Shown piece after piece: positions 1 to 8,190 of a stretch of DNA of 64,000 bases. The translations under genes and the position numbers were made by a program. This DNA comes from Streptomyces eurythermus (lineage in GTDB: Bacteria; Actinomycetota; Actinomycetes; Streptomycetales; Streptomycetaceae), in NCBI RefSeq assembly GCF_014649115.1, contig NZ_BMSK01000003.1, positions 248,001-312,000 on the forward strand, in the 5' to 3' direction. Within the stretch, counting starts at the first letter, position 1, and every line of letters starts with the position of its first letter. The notes beneath the pieces are model-generated. The model had not been told where the DNA came from. It saw only the letters and a program-made list of their open reading frames with translations, and ran no database searches.

Positions 1-558
1 CCGTTCGAAGGCGTTGAGGTTGGTGTTGGGGCCGAGCAGCCGGACCCCCGCGCCCCGCGCCGCCTCGGCGAGCCGCTCCTGCGCCTCGGCGCCGGCCCGC
101 CCGGTCTCGGCGAACCCGGAGGCGAAGACGACCGCGAACCGCGCCCTGGCCCCGTCGAGTTCCCCGATCACCGGCAGCGGGTCGGCGACCAGCAGCACGG
201 CCAGGTCGACCGGCTCGGGCAGCCGGTCGACGGAGGGCACGCAGGGCAGGCCGAAGACGGACCCGCGGGTCGGATGCACCGGGTGCACCCGGGCCCCGAC
301 CCGGCCGGCCCAGTCGAGCAGCTGCCGGGTGATGCCGGTGTTCGGCCGCCCCTCGGCGTCGGAGGCCCCGATCACGGCGACGGACCCGGGCCGGAAGAAC
401 CGGGCGAGGTCGGGTACGTCCGCGTGCAGCGGGCGCCCGCTGACGTCGAGGTCCGCCACGCGGTCGTGGACGGCGGGGCCGGGCCGTTGCCCGCCGCAGG
501 CGATGACCCGGGCCTGGCGGGAGTCGGTGGTGAGGGTGCCGTGGGTCGAACCGAGCAT
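1..558 (-). CDS. NDP-forming acyl-CoA/acetyl-CoA synthetase, CoA-binding domain (3' end beyond window)
   Basis: The frame is open from an ATG at 558 to the left edge, giving the first 186 residues. About 40 residues in, the protein reads FFRPGSVAVIGASD, the nucleotide-binding motif of the CoA-binding domain of ADP/GDP-forming acyl-CoA synthetases. It continues with PVHPTRGSVFGLPCVPSV and LLGPNTNLNAF, both typical of that domain. Such enzymes interconvert acyl-CoA and acid plus NTP. The family is normally about 700 residues with an ATP-grasp half, which would lie outside the window. The promoter carries a copy of the palindromic operator found at the other catabolic operons (592-606), so it probably belongs to the same regulon. 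The domain is clear; the substrate is unknown. Confidence 0.8.
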   Translation of the reverse strand, partial: MLGSTHGTLTTDSRQARVIACGGQRPGPAVHDRVADLDVSGRPLHADVPDLARFFRPGSVAVIGASDAEGRPNTGITRQLLDWAGRVGARVHPVHPTRGSVFGLPCVPSVDRLPEPVDLAVLLVADPLPVIGELDGARARFAVVFASGFAETGRAGAEAQERLAEAARGAGVRLLGPNTNLNAFER

Positions 559-591
559 CGTTCCGCCCGCCTCCCTGTGAGACAGCACTAA

Positions 592-606
592 CTGACGCCG
601 TGTCAG
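592..606. promoter_or_regulatory. Operator copy 1 (CTGACGCCGTGTCAG), acyl-CoA synthetase promoter
   Basis: This palindrome matches CTGACRNNNYGTCAG. Read on the minus strand it is preceded directly by TAACCT, a plausible -10 box, so a bound repressor would cover the promoter of the gene starting at 558. Confidence 0.6.
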
Positions 607-739
607 GTTACTGAACCGACAAGAAGTCAGGAATGGCCCGGAGGGGCAAAGTTATCGGCGCCGGCTGGGTAGCTGCTCGTGCCAAACTCCGTGCCGGGTG
701 GGCCCCCGGGTTTCGCGCCCGCGTACTCGCGGTCGTCGT

Positions 740-2047
740 CTAGACCGACTTCGCCGCCGATGTGCCCGCCGATGTGCCCGTCGGCTTCGCGGCGGATTTC
801 GCGGCGGACCCGGCGGCCGATTTCGAGCCCGACCTGCCGGTCGCCTTCGTGCCCGGCTTCCCGGTCGCCTTCGTGACCGTCTTCTCCACCGCCTTCGCGA
901 TCCGCCCCGCGTCGATCGCCAGCTCGCGCAGCATCCCGCTGATCGGGTTGGTGAACCCGGTGAAGAACAGGCCGGGCGCCCCCGGGTGCGTCCGGCCGCC
1001 GTGCACCACCGGCCGGCCGCGCCCGTCCAGCACGCCCAGGTGTCCGACCAGCCCCTCCAGCGCGCGGACGTACCCGGTGGCCGCGATCACCGCGTCCGGT
1101 GTGATCCGGCTGCCGTCGGCGAGGACCACCGCGCCGTCCTCGAACGCCTCCACGGCGGCCACGACCTCCACCCTGCCCCTGCGGACGGCGTCGACCAGGC
1201 CGACGTCCTGGACCGGGATCGCCCCCTGCCTCACCCTGCTGTACAGGCCGGTGTCCGGGCGCGGCAGCCCGTGCGCGGACAGGTCGGGGGTGCTCAGCCG
1301 CCCCACCGGCCCCGCGAGCCGGTCCACCAGCCGTACCGGCAGCCGCCGGACGAGGACGCCGGTGTACTGGGCGGGCCAGCCGAGGGTGGAGCGGCGCAGG
1401 ATGTGCGGGGGCGTGCGTACCGCGAGGCGCACCCGCGCGGCCCCGCCCTCCACCAGGTCCACGGCGATCTCCGCGCCCGTGTTGCCGACGCCGACGACGA
1501 GCACGTCCCGCCCCCGGTACGGAGTCGCGTCGCGGTAGCGGGAGGCGTGCAGCAGCTCACCGGCGTACTCCGTGCGGCCCGGCCAGTCGGGCAGTCGCGG
1601 GGTGTGGTTGAAGCCGGTGGCGACGACCACCGCGCTGCCGGTCAGCTCCCGGCCCCCGGAGGCGCGCAGCAGCCACCCGCTGTCGTCCGCGGTCCGCTCG
1701 ACGCGGTGCACCTCGACCCCGGTGACGATCTCCAACCGGTGGTGTTCGGCGTACTTCTCCAGGTAGCGCACCACGTTGTCCCGGGACACCCAGCGCCCGA
1801 ACCTGCGGGGCATGGGCAGGCCGGGCAGCGCGGACAGCCGCCGGGTGGTGTGCAGCCGCAGCCGGTCGTAGTGGCCGCGCCAGGAGGCGCCGACCCGGTC
1901 GGACTTCTCCAGGACCACGGCCCGTACGTTCCGTTCCCGCAGTTCCCGGGCGACGGCCAGGCCGCCCGGTCCGGCGCCGATCACGTAGACCGGGGGTTCG
2001 GCGGGGAGCGGCGGGCGGGGGGCGTCGGCGGGGTGGGAGGCGGCCAT
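740..2047 (-). CDS. Flavin-containing monooxygenase-like FAD/NAD(P) oxidoreductase with Lys/Ala-rich tail
   Basis: The N-terminus has a dinucleotide-binding motif (VYVIGAGPGGLAV). A second Rossmann motif (VLVVGVGNTGAEIA) follows near residue 185, with the ATGFNHTP segment between them. This is the layout of FMO/YUCCA-type monooxygenases, which use NADPH and FAD to oxygenate small molecules. The last 50 or so residues are a low-complexity tail of KATG and SAAK units, odd for this family. Start choice is uncertain: a GTG at 2065 is in frame, but the ATG at 2047 sits 7 nt after TACGCT and could be a leaderless start. It diverges from the DoxX operon. No copy of the shared operator lies clearly in its own promoter, so regulon membership is not shown. 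Confidence 0.8.
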   Translation of the reverse strand: MAASHPADAPRPPLPAEPPVYVIGAGPGGLAVARELRERNVRAVVLEKSDRVGASWRGHYDRLRLHTTRRLSALPGLPMPRRFGRWVSRDNVVRYLEKYAEHHRLEIVTGVEVHRVERTADDSGWLLRASGGRELTGSAVVVATGFNHTPRLPDWPGRTEYAGELLHASRYRDATPYRGRDVLVVGVGNTGAEIAVDLVEGGAARVRLAVRTPPHILRRSTLGWPAQYTGVLVRRLPVRLVDRLAGPVGRLSTPDLSAHGLPRPDTGLYSRVRQGAIPVQDVGLVDAVRRGRVEVVAAVEAFEDGAVVLADGSRITPDAVIAATGYVRALEGLVGHLGVLDGRGRPVVHGGRTHPGAPGLFFTGFTNPISGMLRELAIDAGRIAKAVEKTVTKATGKPGTKATGRSGSKSAAGSAAKSAAKPTGTSAGTSAAKSV

Positions 2048-2209
2048 GAGCGGGAGCGTAATCACCCACCCGGTTGATGGGTCTCGGTCAAGACCGGAAT
2101 TGGTTGCGGATTGATCACGGGTGTGCGGGAAGGGTGCGCCGGACGTGAACGGGCCCGCCCCCGGCGCTTCTCGGGGCGGGTCGGCTCACGGGTGGGCTTC
2201 GCCCGTCAT

Positions 2210-2224
2210 CTGACGTACCGTCAG
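2210..2224. promoter_or_regulatory. Operator copy 2 (CTGACGTACCGTCAG), DoxX-DUF35 promoter
   Basis: The palindrome extends to 19 bp (2208-2226, ATC...GAT). It ends 2 bp before the ATG at 2229, and CATCTG at its left edge fits a -10 box. Transcription would then start inside the operator, giving an almost leaderless mRNA. Confidence 0.65.
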
Positions 2225-2228
2225 ATCC

Positions 2229-2678
2229 ATGGACTCGATATGGCTCGACGGCGCGCAGTGGCTCGCGGTGCTGCGGATCGGTCTCGGCCTGTGGTGGCTG
2301 GAGAGCTGGCGGCACAAGGACAAGAAGGCCTGGTTCGAGCGGGGCAGCGGCATCGCCTGGGCGGCGGACGTGGCGGCGAAACACCGCTGGGCGCCGGTCC
2401 GCGCGGGCTTCGATACGGTGGTGCGCCCCCGGCCGAGGCTGATGGCCCACGTCGTCGCCTACGCCGAACTGGCCCTGGGGCTCGGCCTGATCGCCGGGTT
2501 CCTGACCCCGGCCGCCCTGATCGGCGGCCTGCTGCTGAACGCCGTCTACTTCGTGCTGATGATCCACGACTGGGCGGAACAGGGACAGAACTCGATGATG
2601 GCCCTGATCTCCGCCGTCGGCCTCTTCGGCATGTCCTGGCAGACCTGGTCGCTCGACGCGGCGCTGGGGTGGCTGTGA
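2229..2678 (+). CDS. DoxX-family small membrane protein
   Basis: This 149-residue protein has about four hydrophobic helices, including a segment from LGLGLIAGFLTPAALIGGL through LLNAVYFVLMIHDW. That is the topology of the DoxX/DoxD family, inner-membrane proteins often linked to redox chemistry. The ATG at 2229 lies 2 bp downstream of an operator palindrome. The stop overlaps the GTG of the DUF35 gene (GTGA), so the two are translationally coupled. Its role in the pathway cannot be read from the sequence. A quinone-linked redox partner for the dehydrogenases is one possibility, but this is inference. Confidence 0.75.
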   Translation: MDSIWLDGAQWLAVLRIGLGLWWLESWRHKDKKAWFERGSGIAWAADVAAKHRWAPVRAGFDTVVRPRPRLMAHVVAYAELALGLGLIAGFLTPAALIGGLLLNAVYFVLMIHDWAEQGQNSMMALISAVGLFGMSWQTWSLDAALGWL

Positions 2679-3082
2679 CGACCGGCCCGCGCCACGACCT
2701 GCCCGAGCCCGACGCCCTCACCCGCCCCTACTGGGAGGCGGCGGCGCGGGGCCGGCTGCTGATCCGCCGCTGCGGGGCCTGCGGCCGGGCCCACCACTAC
2801 CCCCGGGAGTTCTGCCCGCACTGCTGGAGCGAGGAGGTGACCTGGGAGGAGGCGGCCGGCCGGGCCACCCTCTACACCTGGTCCGCCGTCCACCACAACG
2901 ACCTCCCCCCGTTCACCGGCCGGACCCCCTATCTGGCCGCGGTGGTCGACCTGGCCGAGGGCCCCCGGATGATGACGGAACTGGTGGACTGCCCCCCGGA
3001 CGCGGTACGGGCCGGGATGCCGCTGACGGTCACCTTCCGGGACGGCATCCCGGTGTTCCGGCCGGCGGTGCCGGCGCCCTGA
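2675..3082 (+). CDS. DUF35 OB-fold/zinc-ribbon acyl-CoA-binding protein (Ltp partner)
   Basis: The 135-residue protein has an N-terminal helix (TRPYWEAAARG), a rubredoxin-like zinc ribbon (CGAC and CPHC) and a C-terminal OB-fold. This is the DUF35/ChsH2 C-terminal architecture. DUF35 proteins pair with SCP-x/Ltp-type thiolase-like enzymes and help present the acyl-CoA in thiolytic or retro-aldol chain cleavage, as in steroid side-chain degradation. Here the likely partner is the Ltp-like gene at 3862-5034, which is nearby but not adjacent. The start is the GTG at 2675, overlapping the DoxX stop; reading upstream in frame enters DoxX coding sequence. Confidence 0.8.
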   Translation: MTTGPRHDLPEPDALTRPYWEAAARGRLLIRRCGACGRAHHYPREFCPHCWSEEVTWEEAAGRATLYTWSAVHHNDLPPFTGRTPYLAAVVDLAEGPRMMTELVDCPPDAVRAGMPLTVTFRDGIPVFRPAVPAP

Positions 3083-3091
3083 CGAAGGACG

Positions 3092-3110
3092 CCCGCGCAT
3101 CGGCCGCGGG
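3092..3110. terminator. Weak hairpin between convergent genes
   Basis: CCCGCG and CGCGGG flank a 7-nt loop in the 40-bp gap between the DUF35 gene and the convergent oxidase. The stem is only 6 bp, so function is uncertain. Confidence 0.3.
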
Positions 3111-3122
3111 AGTGGGCACTCC

Positions 3123-3791
3123 TCACGGCCACAACAGCGTCCGGCTCCAGCCGAACCCGGTGCTGCGGTACTCCAGGCGTACGTGCCGCCGCTCCGGGTC
3201 GCCCTGGAAGAACTCCACCGACTCCGGGCGCAGCCGGTACAGCGTCCAGGTCGGCGACGGCTCCGCCGGGTTCTCCCGGGCCCGCTCCCAGGCCGCCTCC
3301 GAGGCCCCGCGCAGCTCCGCGAGCGAGTCCAGCTCCTCGCTCTGCCGGCCGGTCAGCGCGGCGGCCAGCGCGCCCGTGGACCGCGCGTGCAGATCGGCCT
3401 GGCTCTCCTCGGCCGGGGCGGAGGCGACCGGTCCGCGCAGCCGTACCTGGCGGCCCAGCACCGGCCAGTAGAAGGCGAGGGCCGCGTACGGCCGGGCGGC
3501 CAGCGCGCGGCCCTTGCGGCTGGTGGCGTGCGTGGCGAACGACCAGCCGTCCGCGTCGGCGCCGTGCAGCATCACGATGCGCACGTCCGGCAGGCCCTCC
3601 TCGTCCGAGGTCGCCAGCGACATGGTGTGCGGCTCCGGCTGCCCCGCCGCCACCGCGTCGGCGAACCAGTCCGTGAACAGGGCGAGCGGGGTGGGCGGGG
3701 CGGTGTCCGGGTCGAACGGCGGCAGCCGGGTGACCTCGGGGTCCCAGACCCGCAGCGAGCGGAGCAGTTCGTGAAGATCGTGCTGTGCCAT
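3123..3791 (-). CDS. Pyridoxamine 5'-phosphate oxidase family protein
   Basis: This is a 222-residue split-barrel flavoprotein. It shows PdxH-like features: PHTMSLATSDEEGLPDVRIV near the N-terminus, then THATSRKGRALAARPYAALAFYW, and a C-terminal segment ending in YRLRPESVEFFQGDPERRH. PdxH oxidises pyridoxamine or pyridoxine phosphate to PLP with FMN. The ATG at 3791 is preferred over an upstream in-frame start at 3851 because family homology begins at about this point. It lies tail to tail with DUF35 and ends the minus-strand run that includes the Ltp-like gene. It could be a true PdxH or a paralogue acting on another substrate. Confidence 0.75.
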   Translation of the reverse strand: MAQHDLHELLRSLRVWDPEVTRLPPFDPDTAPPTPLALFTDWFADAVAAGQPEPHTMSLATSDEEGLPDVRIVMLHGADADGWSFATHATSRKGRALAARPYAALAFYWPVLGRQVRLRGPVASAPAEESQADLHARSTGALAAALTGRQSEELDSLAELRGASEAAWERARENPAEPSPTWTLYRLRPESVEFFQGDPERRHVRLEYRSTGFGWSRTLLWP

Positions 3792-3861
3792 GGGGGGAGT
3801 ATCACCGCCGGTGCCGCGCCCAGTCCCGCCGGTACCGGTGGACTCTCTCACAGCCCCGCGC

Positions 3862-5034
3862 TCACTCCCGGCCCAGCACCACCGTCCCCGAGGAGCAGAA
3901 CCAGCCGCCGGTGCCCGAGGCCACGCCCAGCCGGGGCAGGGCGCCGTCCCGGGCCCGTACCTGGCGCTCCCCGGCCTCGCCCCGCAGCTGCCGTACGGCC
4001 TCCACCAGCAGGAACAGCCCCCGCATCCCCGGATGCTGGGCCGCCAGGCCGCCCCCGTCGGTGTTCACCGGCAGCTCCCCGCCCCGTACCCGCAGCCGGC
4101 CCCCCGCCACGAAGTCCCCGCCCTCGCCCTTGGCGCAGAAGCCCAGGTCCTCCAGGGTCACCAGGGTCATGTAGGTGAAGGCGTCGTAGAGCTCCGCGAA
4201 GTCGATCTCCGCCGGGCCGACCCCCGCCCGCCCGAACGCCAGGCGCCCGCTGACCGCCGCCGGGGAGCGGGTGAAGTCCGGCCACTCGGACATGGTGGCG
4301 TGGGAGACGTGCTCGCCGGTGCCGAGGACCCACACCGGGGCGGTACGGCAGTCCCGTACGTACTCCTCGGCCGCCAGCAGCACCGCCGCGCCGCCGTCCG
4401 AGCGCAGGCAGCAGTGGAGCCGGGTGAAGGGGTCGGCGATCGGCGGGCCGGACAGCACGTCGTCGACCGTGACCGGATCGCGGAACATCGCCTCCGGGTT
4501 CAGGGCCGCGTTCGCCCGCGCCTGCACCGCCACCTCGGCCAGCTGCTCGACCGTCGTGCCGTACTCGATCATGTGCCGGCGGGCCGCCATCGCGTACTTG
4601 GCGATCAGCGTGTGGCCGTACGGCGCCTCGAACTGGAGCGGGCCGCGGGCGCCGAAGGACAGGGTGCCGGTGCGCCGGCCCGCCTTGATGTCCGCCCGGG
4701 CCGTCGAGCCGTACACCAGCAGCACCGCGCGGGCGTGACCCGCCGCGATCGCGTCCGCCGCGTGCGCCGCCATCACCTCCCAGGTGGCGCCGCCGACCGA
4801 GGTGGAGTCCACCCAGGTGGGGCGCAGGCCCAGGTACTCGGCGACCTCCACGGGCGCCAGCGTGCCGAGGCCCGCCGAGGCGAAGCCGTCCACCCGGGCG
4901 CGGTCCAGGCCGGCGTCCGCGAGGGCCCGGCGGGCCGCCTGGGCGTGCAGGGAGTACGGCGTGGCGTCGCCCAGCCGCCCGCAGTCGGCGAGGGCCGCGC
5001 CGACCACCGCCACCCTCCGGCTGCCGTGGCTCAT
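3862..5034 (-). CDS. SCP-x/Ltp-type thiolase-like protein (probable acyl-CoA aldolase/thiolase)
   Basis: The 390-residue protein belongs to the lipid-transfer/SCP-x branch of thiolases. It has an N-terminal AVVGAALADCG, a central LHCCLRSDGGAAVLLA, YDAFTYM near 290, GFCAKGEGG and NTDGGGLAAQHPG. At the position where true thiolases carry the nucleophilic Cys it reads STSVGGATWEV, with no Cys. Loss of that Cys with retention of the YDAFT region is typical of Ltp2-type retro-aldolases that work with DUF35 partners, so aldol cleavage of a beta-hydroxyacyl-CoA is more likely than thiolysis. It diverges from the acyl-CoA dehydrogenase gene, with a shared operator at 5079-5093. Confidence 0.8.
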   Translation of the reverse strand: MSHGSRRVAVVGAALADCGRLGDATPYSLHAQAARRALADAGLDRARVDGFASAGLGTLAPVEVAEYLGLRPTWVDSTSVGGATWEVMAAHAADAIAAGHARAVLLVYGSTARADIKAGRRTGTLSFGARGPLQFEAPYGHTLIAKYAMAARRHMIEYGTTVEQLAEVAVQARANAALNPEAMFRDPVTVDDVLSGPPIADPFTRLHCCLRSDGGAAVLLAAEEYVRDCRTAPVWVLGTGEHVSHATMSEWPDFTRSPAAVSGRLAFGRAGVGPAEIDFAELYDAFTYMTLVTLEDLGFCAKGEGGDFVAGGRLRVRGGELPVNTDGGGLAAQHPGMRGLFLLVEAVRQLRGEAGERQVRARDGALPRLGVASGTGGWFCSSGTVVLGRE

Positions 5035-5078
5035 GAGCGGACTCCTCCCTCTGGGCTTCTCGCTGCCGCCCTCCTAAT

Positions 5079-5093
5079 ATGACGCTCCGTCAG
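5079..5093. promoter_or_regulatory. Operator copy 3 (ATGACGCTCCGTCAG), divergent Ltp / acyl-CoA dehydrogenase promoters
   Basis: The palindrome has one mismatch to the consensus. On the plus strand TAATAT at 5075-5080 is an excellent -10 box overlapping its left edge. On the minus strand CATCTG takes that role. One repressor dimer could control both directions. Confidence 0.65.
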
Positions 5094-5109
5094 ATGGGGA
5101 GGGAAGGCC

Positions 5110-6348
5110 ATGGACACGCGCCTCACCGCCGAGCAGGAGGAGATCCGCCGGACCCTGCGGGGGTTGCTGGGCAGCCGTTGCGGTCCGGCCGCGGTGCGGG
5201 CTGCCGTCGACACCCCGGCCGGCCACGACCCCCGGCTGTGGTCCGCCCTCGCCGACGGACTCGGCCTGCCGGGCCTCGCGCTCCCGGAGGCCTACGGCGG
5301 CGTCGGCTGCTCGGTCACCGAACTGGCCCTCGCCTGCGAGGAGACGGGCCGCGCCCTGGCCCCCACGCCGCTGCTCGCCACCTGCGCCCTCGCCGCCCCG
5401 CTGATCCTCGCCCTCGGTACCGAGGCCCAGCGCGCCCGGCTGCTGCCGTCCCTCGCCGCCGGGACCCTCACCGCCGCCCTCGCCGTCGCCGGGCCCGCCC
5501 TCGCCACCGCCCTCGACCTGACCGGCCCGAACCGCGGGTACAGCGCCGGCGGCGGACGGGCCGGCGGGATGCAGGCGCGGCGGGCGGACGGCGGCTGGCG
5601 GCTGTACGGCCAGGCCGCGCAGGTGCTGGACGGGCACAGCGCGGGGCTGCTGCTCGTCGCCGCGCACACCGGGGGTTTCGCCCGGTCCCGCACCCTGCTG
5701 TTCCTGGTGCCGGCCGGGACGCCGGGCCTGACCCGGACCCGGCAGACCGCGCTGGACGCGACCCGCCCGCAAGGCCGCGTACAACTACGTGATGCCCCGG
5801 CCGAGTTGCTGGGCTCCGAGGAGGCCGACGTGCTCCCCGCCCTCGCCGCGACCGGGGACACCGTGGCCGCCGTCCTCGCCGCCGAGGCCGTCGGGGCGGC
5901 CGGCCGGGTGCTGGAGCGGACCGTGGAACACGCCGGTCAGCGCAGGCAGTTCGGGCGGCCCATCGGCTCGTTCCAGGCGGTCAAGCACAGGCTGGCGGAC
6001 GTGTACGTGGCCGTGGAGGCGGCGCGGTCCACCGCGTACCACGCCGCGTGGGCGGCGGCCCGCGGCCCGGGCGCGGGCGGCCTCGCCCTCGCCCAGTCCC
6101 TCCAGGCCCTGCGGCACGCCGCCGCCGAGGCGATCCAGCTGCACGGCGGCATCGGCTTCACCTGGGAACACGACGCCCATCTCTACTTCAAACGAGCGGC
6201 CGCCGACGACCTCCTCTTCGGCCCACCCCACCGCCTGCGCGAGCGGGCGGCGGAGCGGGAGGGGCTGTTCACGAGGGGTGAGGGGGCGGGGTTGTTCATG
6301 GGGGGCGAGGGGGCGGCGCCGGGTGAGGCTGCCGAGGCGGCCCTCTGA
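5110..6348 (+). CDS. Acyl-CoA dehydrogenase
   Basis: This is a 412-residue acyl-CoA dehydrogenase. The mid-protein signature is RRQFGRPIGSFQAVKHRLAD, followed by IQLHGGIGFTWEHDAHLYFK, both diagnostic. It would introduce the alpha-beta double bond into an acyl-CoA using FAD, passing electrons to ETF. The N-terminal half is divergent, as in the FadE subunits that form heteromers in actinobacterial sterol catabolism. No second FadE is in the window, so homo- versus hetero-oligomer is open. The C-terminus has a Gly/Glu-rich tail. The stop shares a base with the next start (TGATG), indicating coupling. The promoter carries operator copy 3. Confidence 0.88.
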   Translation: MDTRLTAEQEEIRRTLRGLLGSRCGPAAVRAAVDTPAGHDPRLWSALADGLGLPGLALPEAYGGVGCSVTELALACEETGRALAPTPLLATCALAAPLILALGTEAQRARLLPSLAAGTLTAALAVAGPALATALDLTGPNRGYSAGGGRAGGMQARRADGGWRLYGQAAQVLDGHSAGLLLVAAHTGGFARSRTLLFLVPAGTPGLTRTRQTALDATRPQGRVQLRDAPAELLGSEEADVLPALAATGDTVAAVLAAEAVGAAGRVLERTVEHAGQRRQFGRPIGSFQAVKHRLADVYVAVEAARSTAYHAAWAAARGPGAGGLALAQSLQALRHAAAEAIQLHGGIGFTWEHDAHLYFKRAAADDLLFGPPHRLRERAAEREGLFTRGEGAGLFMGGEGAAPGEAAEAAL

Positions 6349-6896
6349 TGGCCCGCGCCACCGGGCCCGAGCCCTCCGCCACCGGCCCCGGGCCCCTGCG
6401 CCCCCGCCCCCTCGGTCTCCGCCTCGTCCAGAAGGTGTCCTCCACCCGGCTCTTCGCCCAGGTGGCCCCCCGGGTGGTCCCCGCCCTCGACCGGGCCGTG
6501 CACCGGGTCACCGGCGGCCGGGTGCTGCTCAGTTCGCGGATGCTGCCGGGGGTGATCCTCACCTCCACCGGTGCGCGCAGCGGACTGCCCCGCCGCACCC
6601 CGCTGGCCTGCCTACCGGAGGAAGGGGGCGGCTGGCTGCTGATCGGGTCCAACTTCGGCCGGCCCGGCCACCCCGTCTGGACCCGCAACCTCCTCGCCCA
6701 CCCCGACGCGACGATCGACTGGCGGGGCCGGGCCATCCCGGTCACGGCCCGTCTCCTCACCGGAGCGGAACGCACGGCGGCCTGGCGGGCGGCCCTCGCC
6801 TTCTGGCCGCCGTACGCGGTGTACCAGTCCCGGGTGGAGCGCGAGATCCGCCTCTTCCGGCTCACGCGGAGCGAGCCGGAGGCGCGGGAACCCTAG
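6348..6896 (+). CDS. Ddn-like deazaflavin (F420)-dependent nitroreductase family protein
   Basis: The 182-residue protein contains LTSTGARSGLPRRTPLAC followed by WLLIGSNFGRPGHPVWTRNL and HPDATIDWRGRAIPV, the conserved core of the Ddn/FDOR-A split-barrel family. These enzymes use F420H2 to reduce quinones, enones or nitro compounds. It is coupled to the acyl-CoA dehydrogenase by a one-base overlap, so it probably acts in the same pathway, for instance reducing an enone intermediate; that role is inferred. F420 can be made by this organism, since fbiC is at 32.2 kb. It overlaps the convergent LysE gene by 4 bp. Confidence 0.82.
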   Translation: MARATGPEPSATGPGPLRPRPLGLRLVQKVSSTRLFAQVAPRVVPALDRAVHRVTGGRVLLSSRMLPGVILTSTGARSGLPRRTPLACLPEEGGGWLLIGSNFGRPGHPVWTRNLLAHPDATIDWRGRAIPVTARLLTGAERTAAWRAALAFWPPYAVYQSRVEREIRLFRLTRSEPEAREP

Positions 6897-7570
6897 AGCG
6901 TCGCGAGCCGTTCCACGAGCAGGAACGCTCCGATGCCGAGCATCGCCGCGCCCGAGGTGCGGGTCACCGCGCGGGCCGCCGCCGGGCGGGCCGCGAGGAG
7001 GGCGCGGGCGAGGGCGCCGACGGTGAGGTAGACGGCCGCGCAGCACGCCATGTGGAGCAGGCCGAGCGCCGCCGTCTGCGCCGGGACGGGGAGGTGCGCG
7101 CCGCGCAGGGTGAGGAACTGGGGGAGTACGGAGAGATAGAGGAGCAGGCCCTTGGGGTTCAGGCCGCTGATCGTCGCACCGCGCAGGAAGGGCCGGCCGT
7201 CGGCCGCCGGTGCCGCGTCCGTCCCCGCGGACGCCGGACCCGACGCCCCGGGCACCGTCCCCGTGGCCGCCGGTCCCGTCGCCCCCGGCACCGCCGGCCG
7301 GCGCAGCACTCCCCAGCCAAGCCACAGCAGGTATCCCGCGCCCGCCACCGTCACGGCCGTCAGCAGGCCGGGGGAGCCTGCCACCAGGACCGCCAGGCCC
7401 GCCGTGGCCAGGGCGGTGTGGAGGGCGTAGCCGCAGACCAGGCCCGCCACCGCGCGCGGTGTCCGGCCGCCGCGCAGGGCGGTCGTGATGACGTACGCCC
7501 AGTCGGCGCCCGGTACGCACACCAGCAGCAGGTCCACGGCGAGGAAGGAGAAGAGCAGTCCCGAGTCCAT
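6893..7570 (-). CDS. LysE/RhtB family amino-acid exporter
   Basis: The roughly 225-residue protein has six hydrophobic helices. It carries the family's N-terminal CVPGADWAYVITTALRGGR and the GLNPKGLLLYLSVLPQF motif before helix 4. LysE-type carriers export amino acids or their analogues. A low-complexity Ala/Gly/Pro/Thr linker of about 30 residues sits between helices 3 and 4 and is longer than usual. The ATG at 7570 is preferred to a GTG at 7579. It diverges from an Lrp/AsnC regulator across an 82-bp AT-richer gap, the usual arrangement for a regulator controlling an exporter. Confidence 0.85.
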   Translation of the reverse strand: MDSGLLFSFLAVDLLLVCVPGADWAYVITTALRGGRTPRAVAGLVCGYALHTALATAGLAVLVAGSPGLLTAVTVAGAGYLLWLGWGVLRRPAVPGATGPAATGTVPGASGPASAGTDAAPAADGRPFLRGATISGLNPKGLLLYLSVLPQFLTLRGAHLPVPAQTAALGLLHMACCAAVYLTVGALARALLAARPAAARAVTRTSGAAMLGIGAFLLVERLATL

Positions 7571-7594
7571 GTCGGGCACATTAGGTGCGAATTA

Positions 7595-7613
7595 CCCGAA
7601 AGTGTTCCCGAAA
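7595..7613. promoter_or_regulatory. Direct repeat CCCGAAA in the lysE/lrp intergenic region
   Basis: Two CCCGAAA copies begin 12 bp apart (7595 and 7607) in the AT-rich gap between the divergent exporter and Lrp genes. They are candidate Lrp-type binding half-sites. Confidence 0.35.
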
Positions 7614-7652
7614 TTTGCTCATGATCGCCAGTTGTGCGCAAAGATCTTCTCC

Positions 7653-8105
7653 ATGGACGACGTGGACCGGAAAATCCTTGCCGAGCTCCAGCAGGACGGG
7701 CGGCTGACCGTGACCGAGCTGGCCGCCCGGGTGCGGCTCAGCGTCTCCCCCTGCCACCGGCGGCTGCGCGAGCTGGAGCGGGCCGGCGCCATCCGGGGCT
7801 ACCGTGCGGTGGTGGACCCGGCCGCGCTCGGCCTGAACTTCGAGGCGCTGGTCTTCGTGTCCATGCGCCAGGAGGACCGGGACACGGTCGCCGAGTTCGA
7901 GCGGGCGGTCGGTGAACTGGAGCATGTGCTGGACGCCCAGCGGCTGTTCGGCGAACCGGACTATCTGCTCCGGGTGGCCACCGCCGACCTGGCCGCCTTC
8001 CAGCGGCTGTACGACGAGCGGCTCGCGACCCTGCCGGGGGTGCAGCGGCTGACCTCGACGCTGGTGATGAAGCACGTGGTGCGGGACCGTCCGCTGCCGG
8101 CATAG
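7653..8105 (+). CDS. Lrp/AsnC family transcriptional regulator
   Basis: This is a 150-residue protein of standard family length. The N-terminal winged helix runs VDRKILAELQQDGRLTVTEL to LSVSPCHRRLRELERAGAI, and a RAM effector-binding domain follows. Lrp-family proteins sense amino acids and bind DNA as octamers. It is divergent from the LysE exporter and likely controls it. The ATG at 7653 opens the HTH directly; longer in-frame extensions would run into the exporter promoter. A strong hairpin follows the stop. Confidence 0.88.
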   Translation: MDDVDRKILAELQQDGRLTVTELAARVRLSVSPCHRRLRELERAGAIRGYRAVVDPAALGLNFEALVFVSMRQEDRDTVAEFERAVGELEHVLDAQRLFGEPDYLLRVATADLAAFQRLYDERLATLPGVQRLTSTLVMKHVVRDRPLPA

Positions 8106-8108
8106 ACG

Positions 8109-8143
8109 GCGGGCGGTGGTTCAGGGGATGAACCACCGCCCGC
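8109..8143 (+). terminator. Strong hairpin terminator after the Lrp gene
   Basis: A perfect 15-bp stem (8109-8123 with 8129-8143) closes a GGGGA loop 4 bp after the stop codon. There is no T-run, which is common for Streptomyces terminators. It can also stop transcription of the convergent TetR gene. Confidence 0.8.
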
Positions 8144-8190
8144 GAGACAGGACTTGGATCTGTATAAAGGGGTACGAAGGGCGCGGGCGC

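Noticed and set aside
2111..2674. In-frame extension of DUF35 upstream of 2675
   Set aside because: It would run through the operator and the entire DoxX gene in another frame; the GTG overlap start is a better fit.
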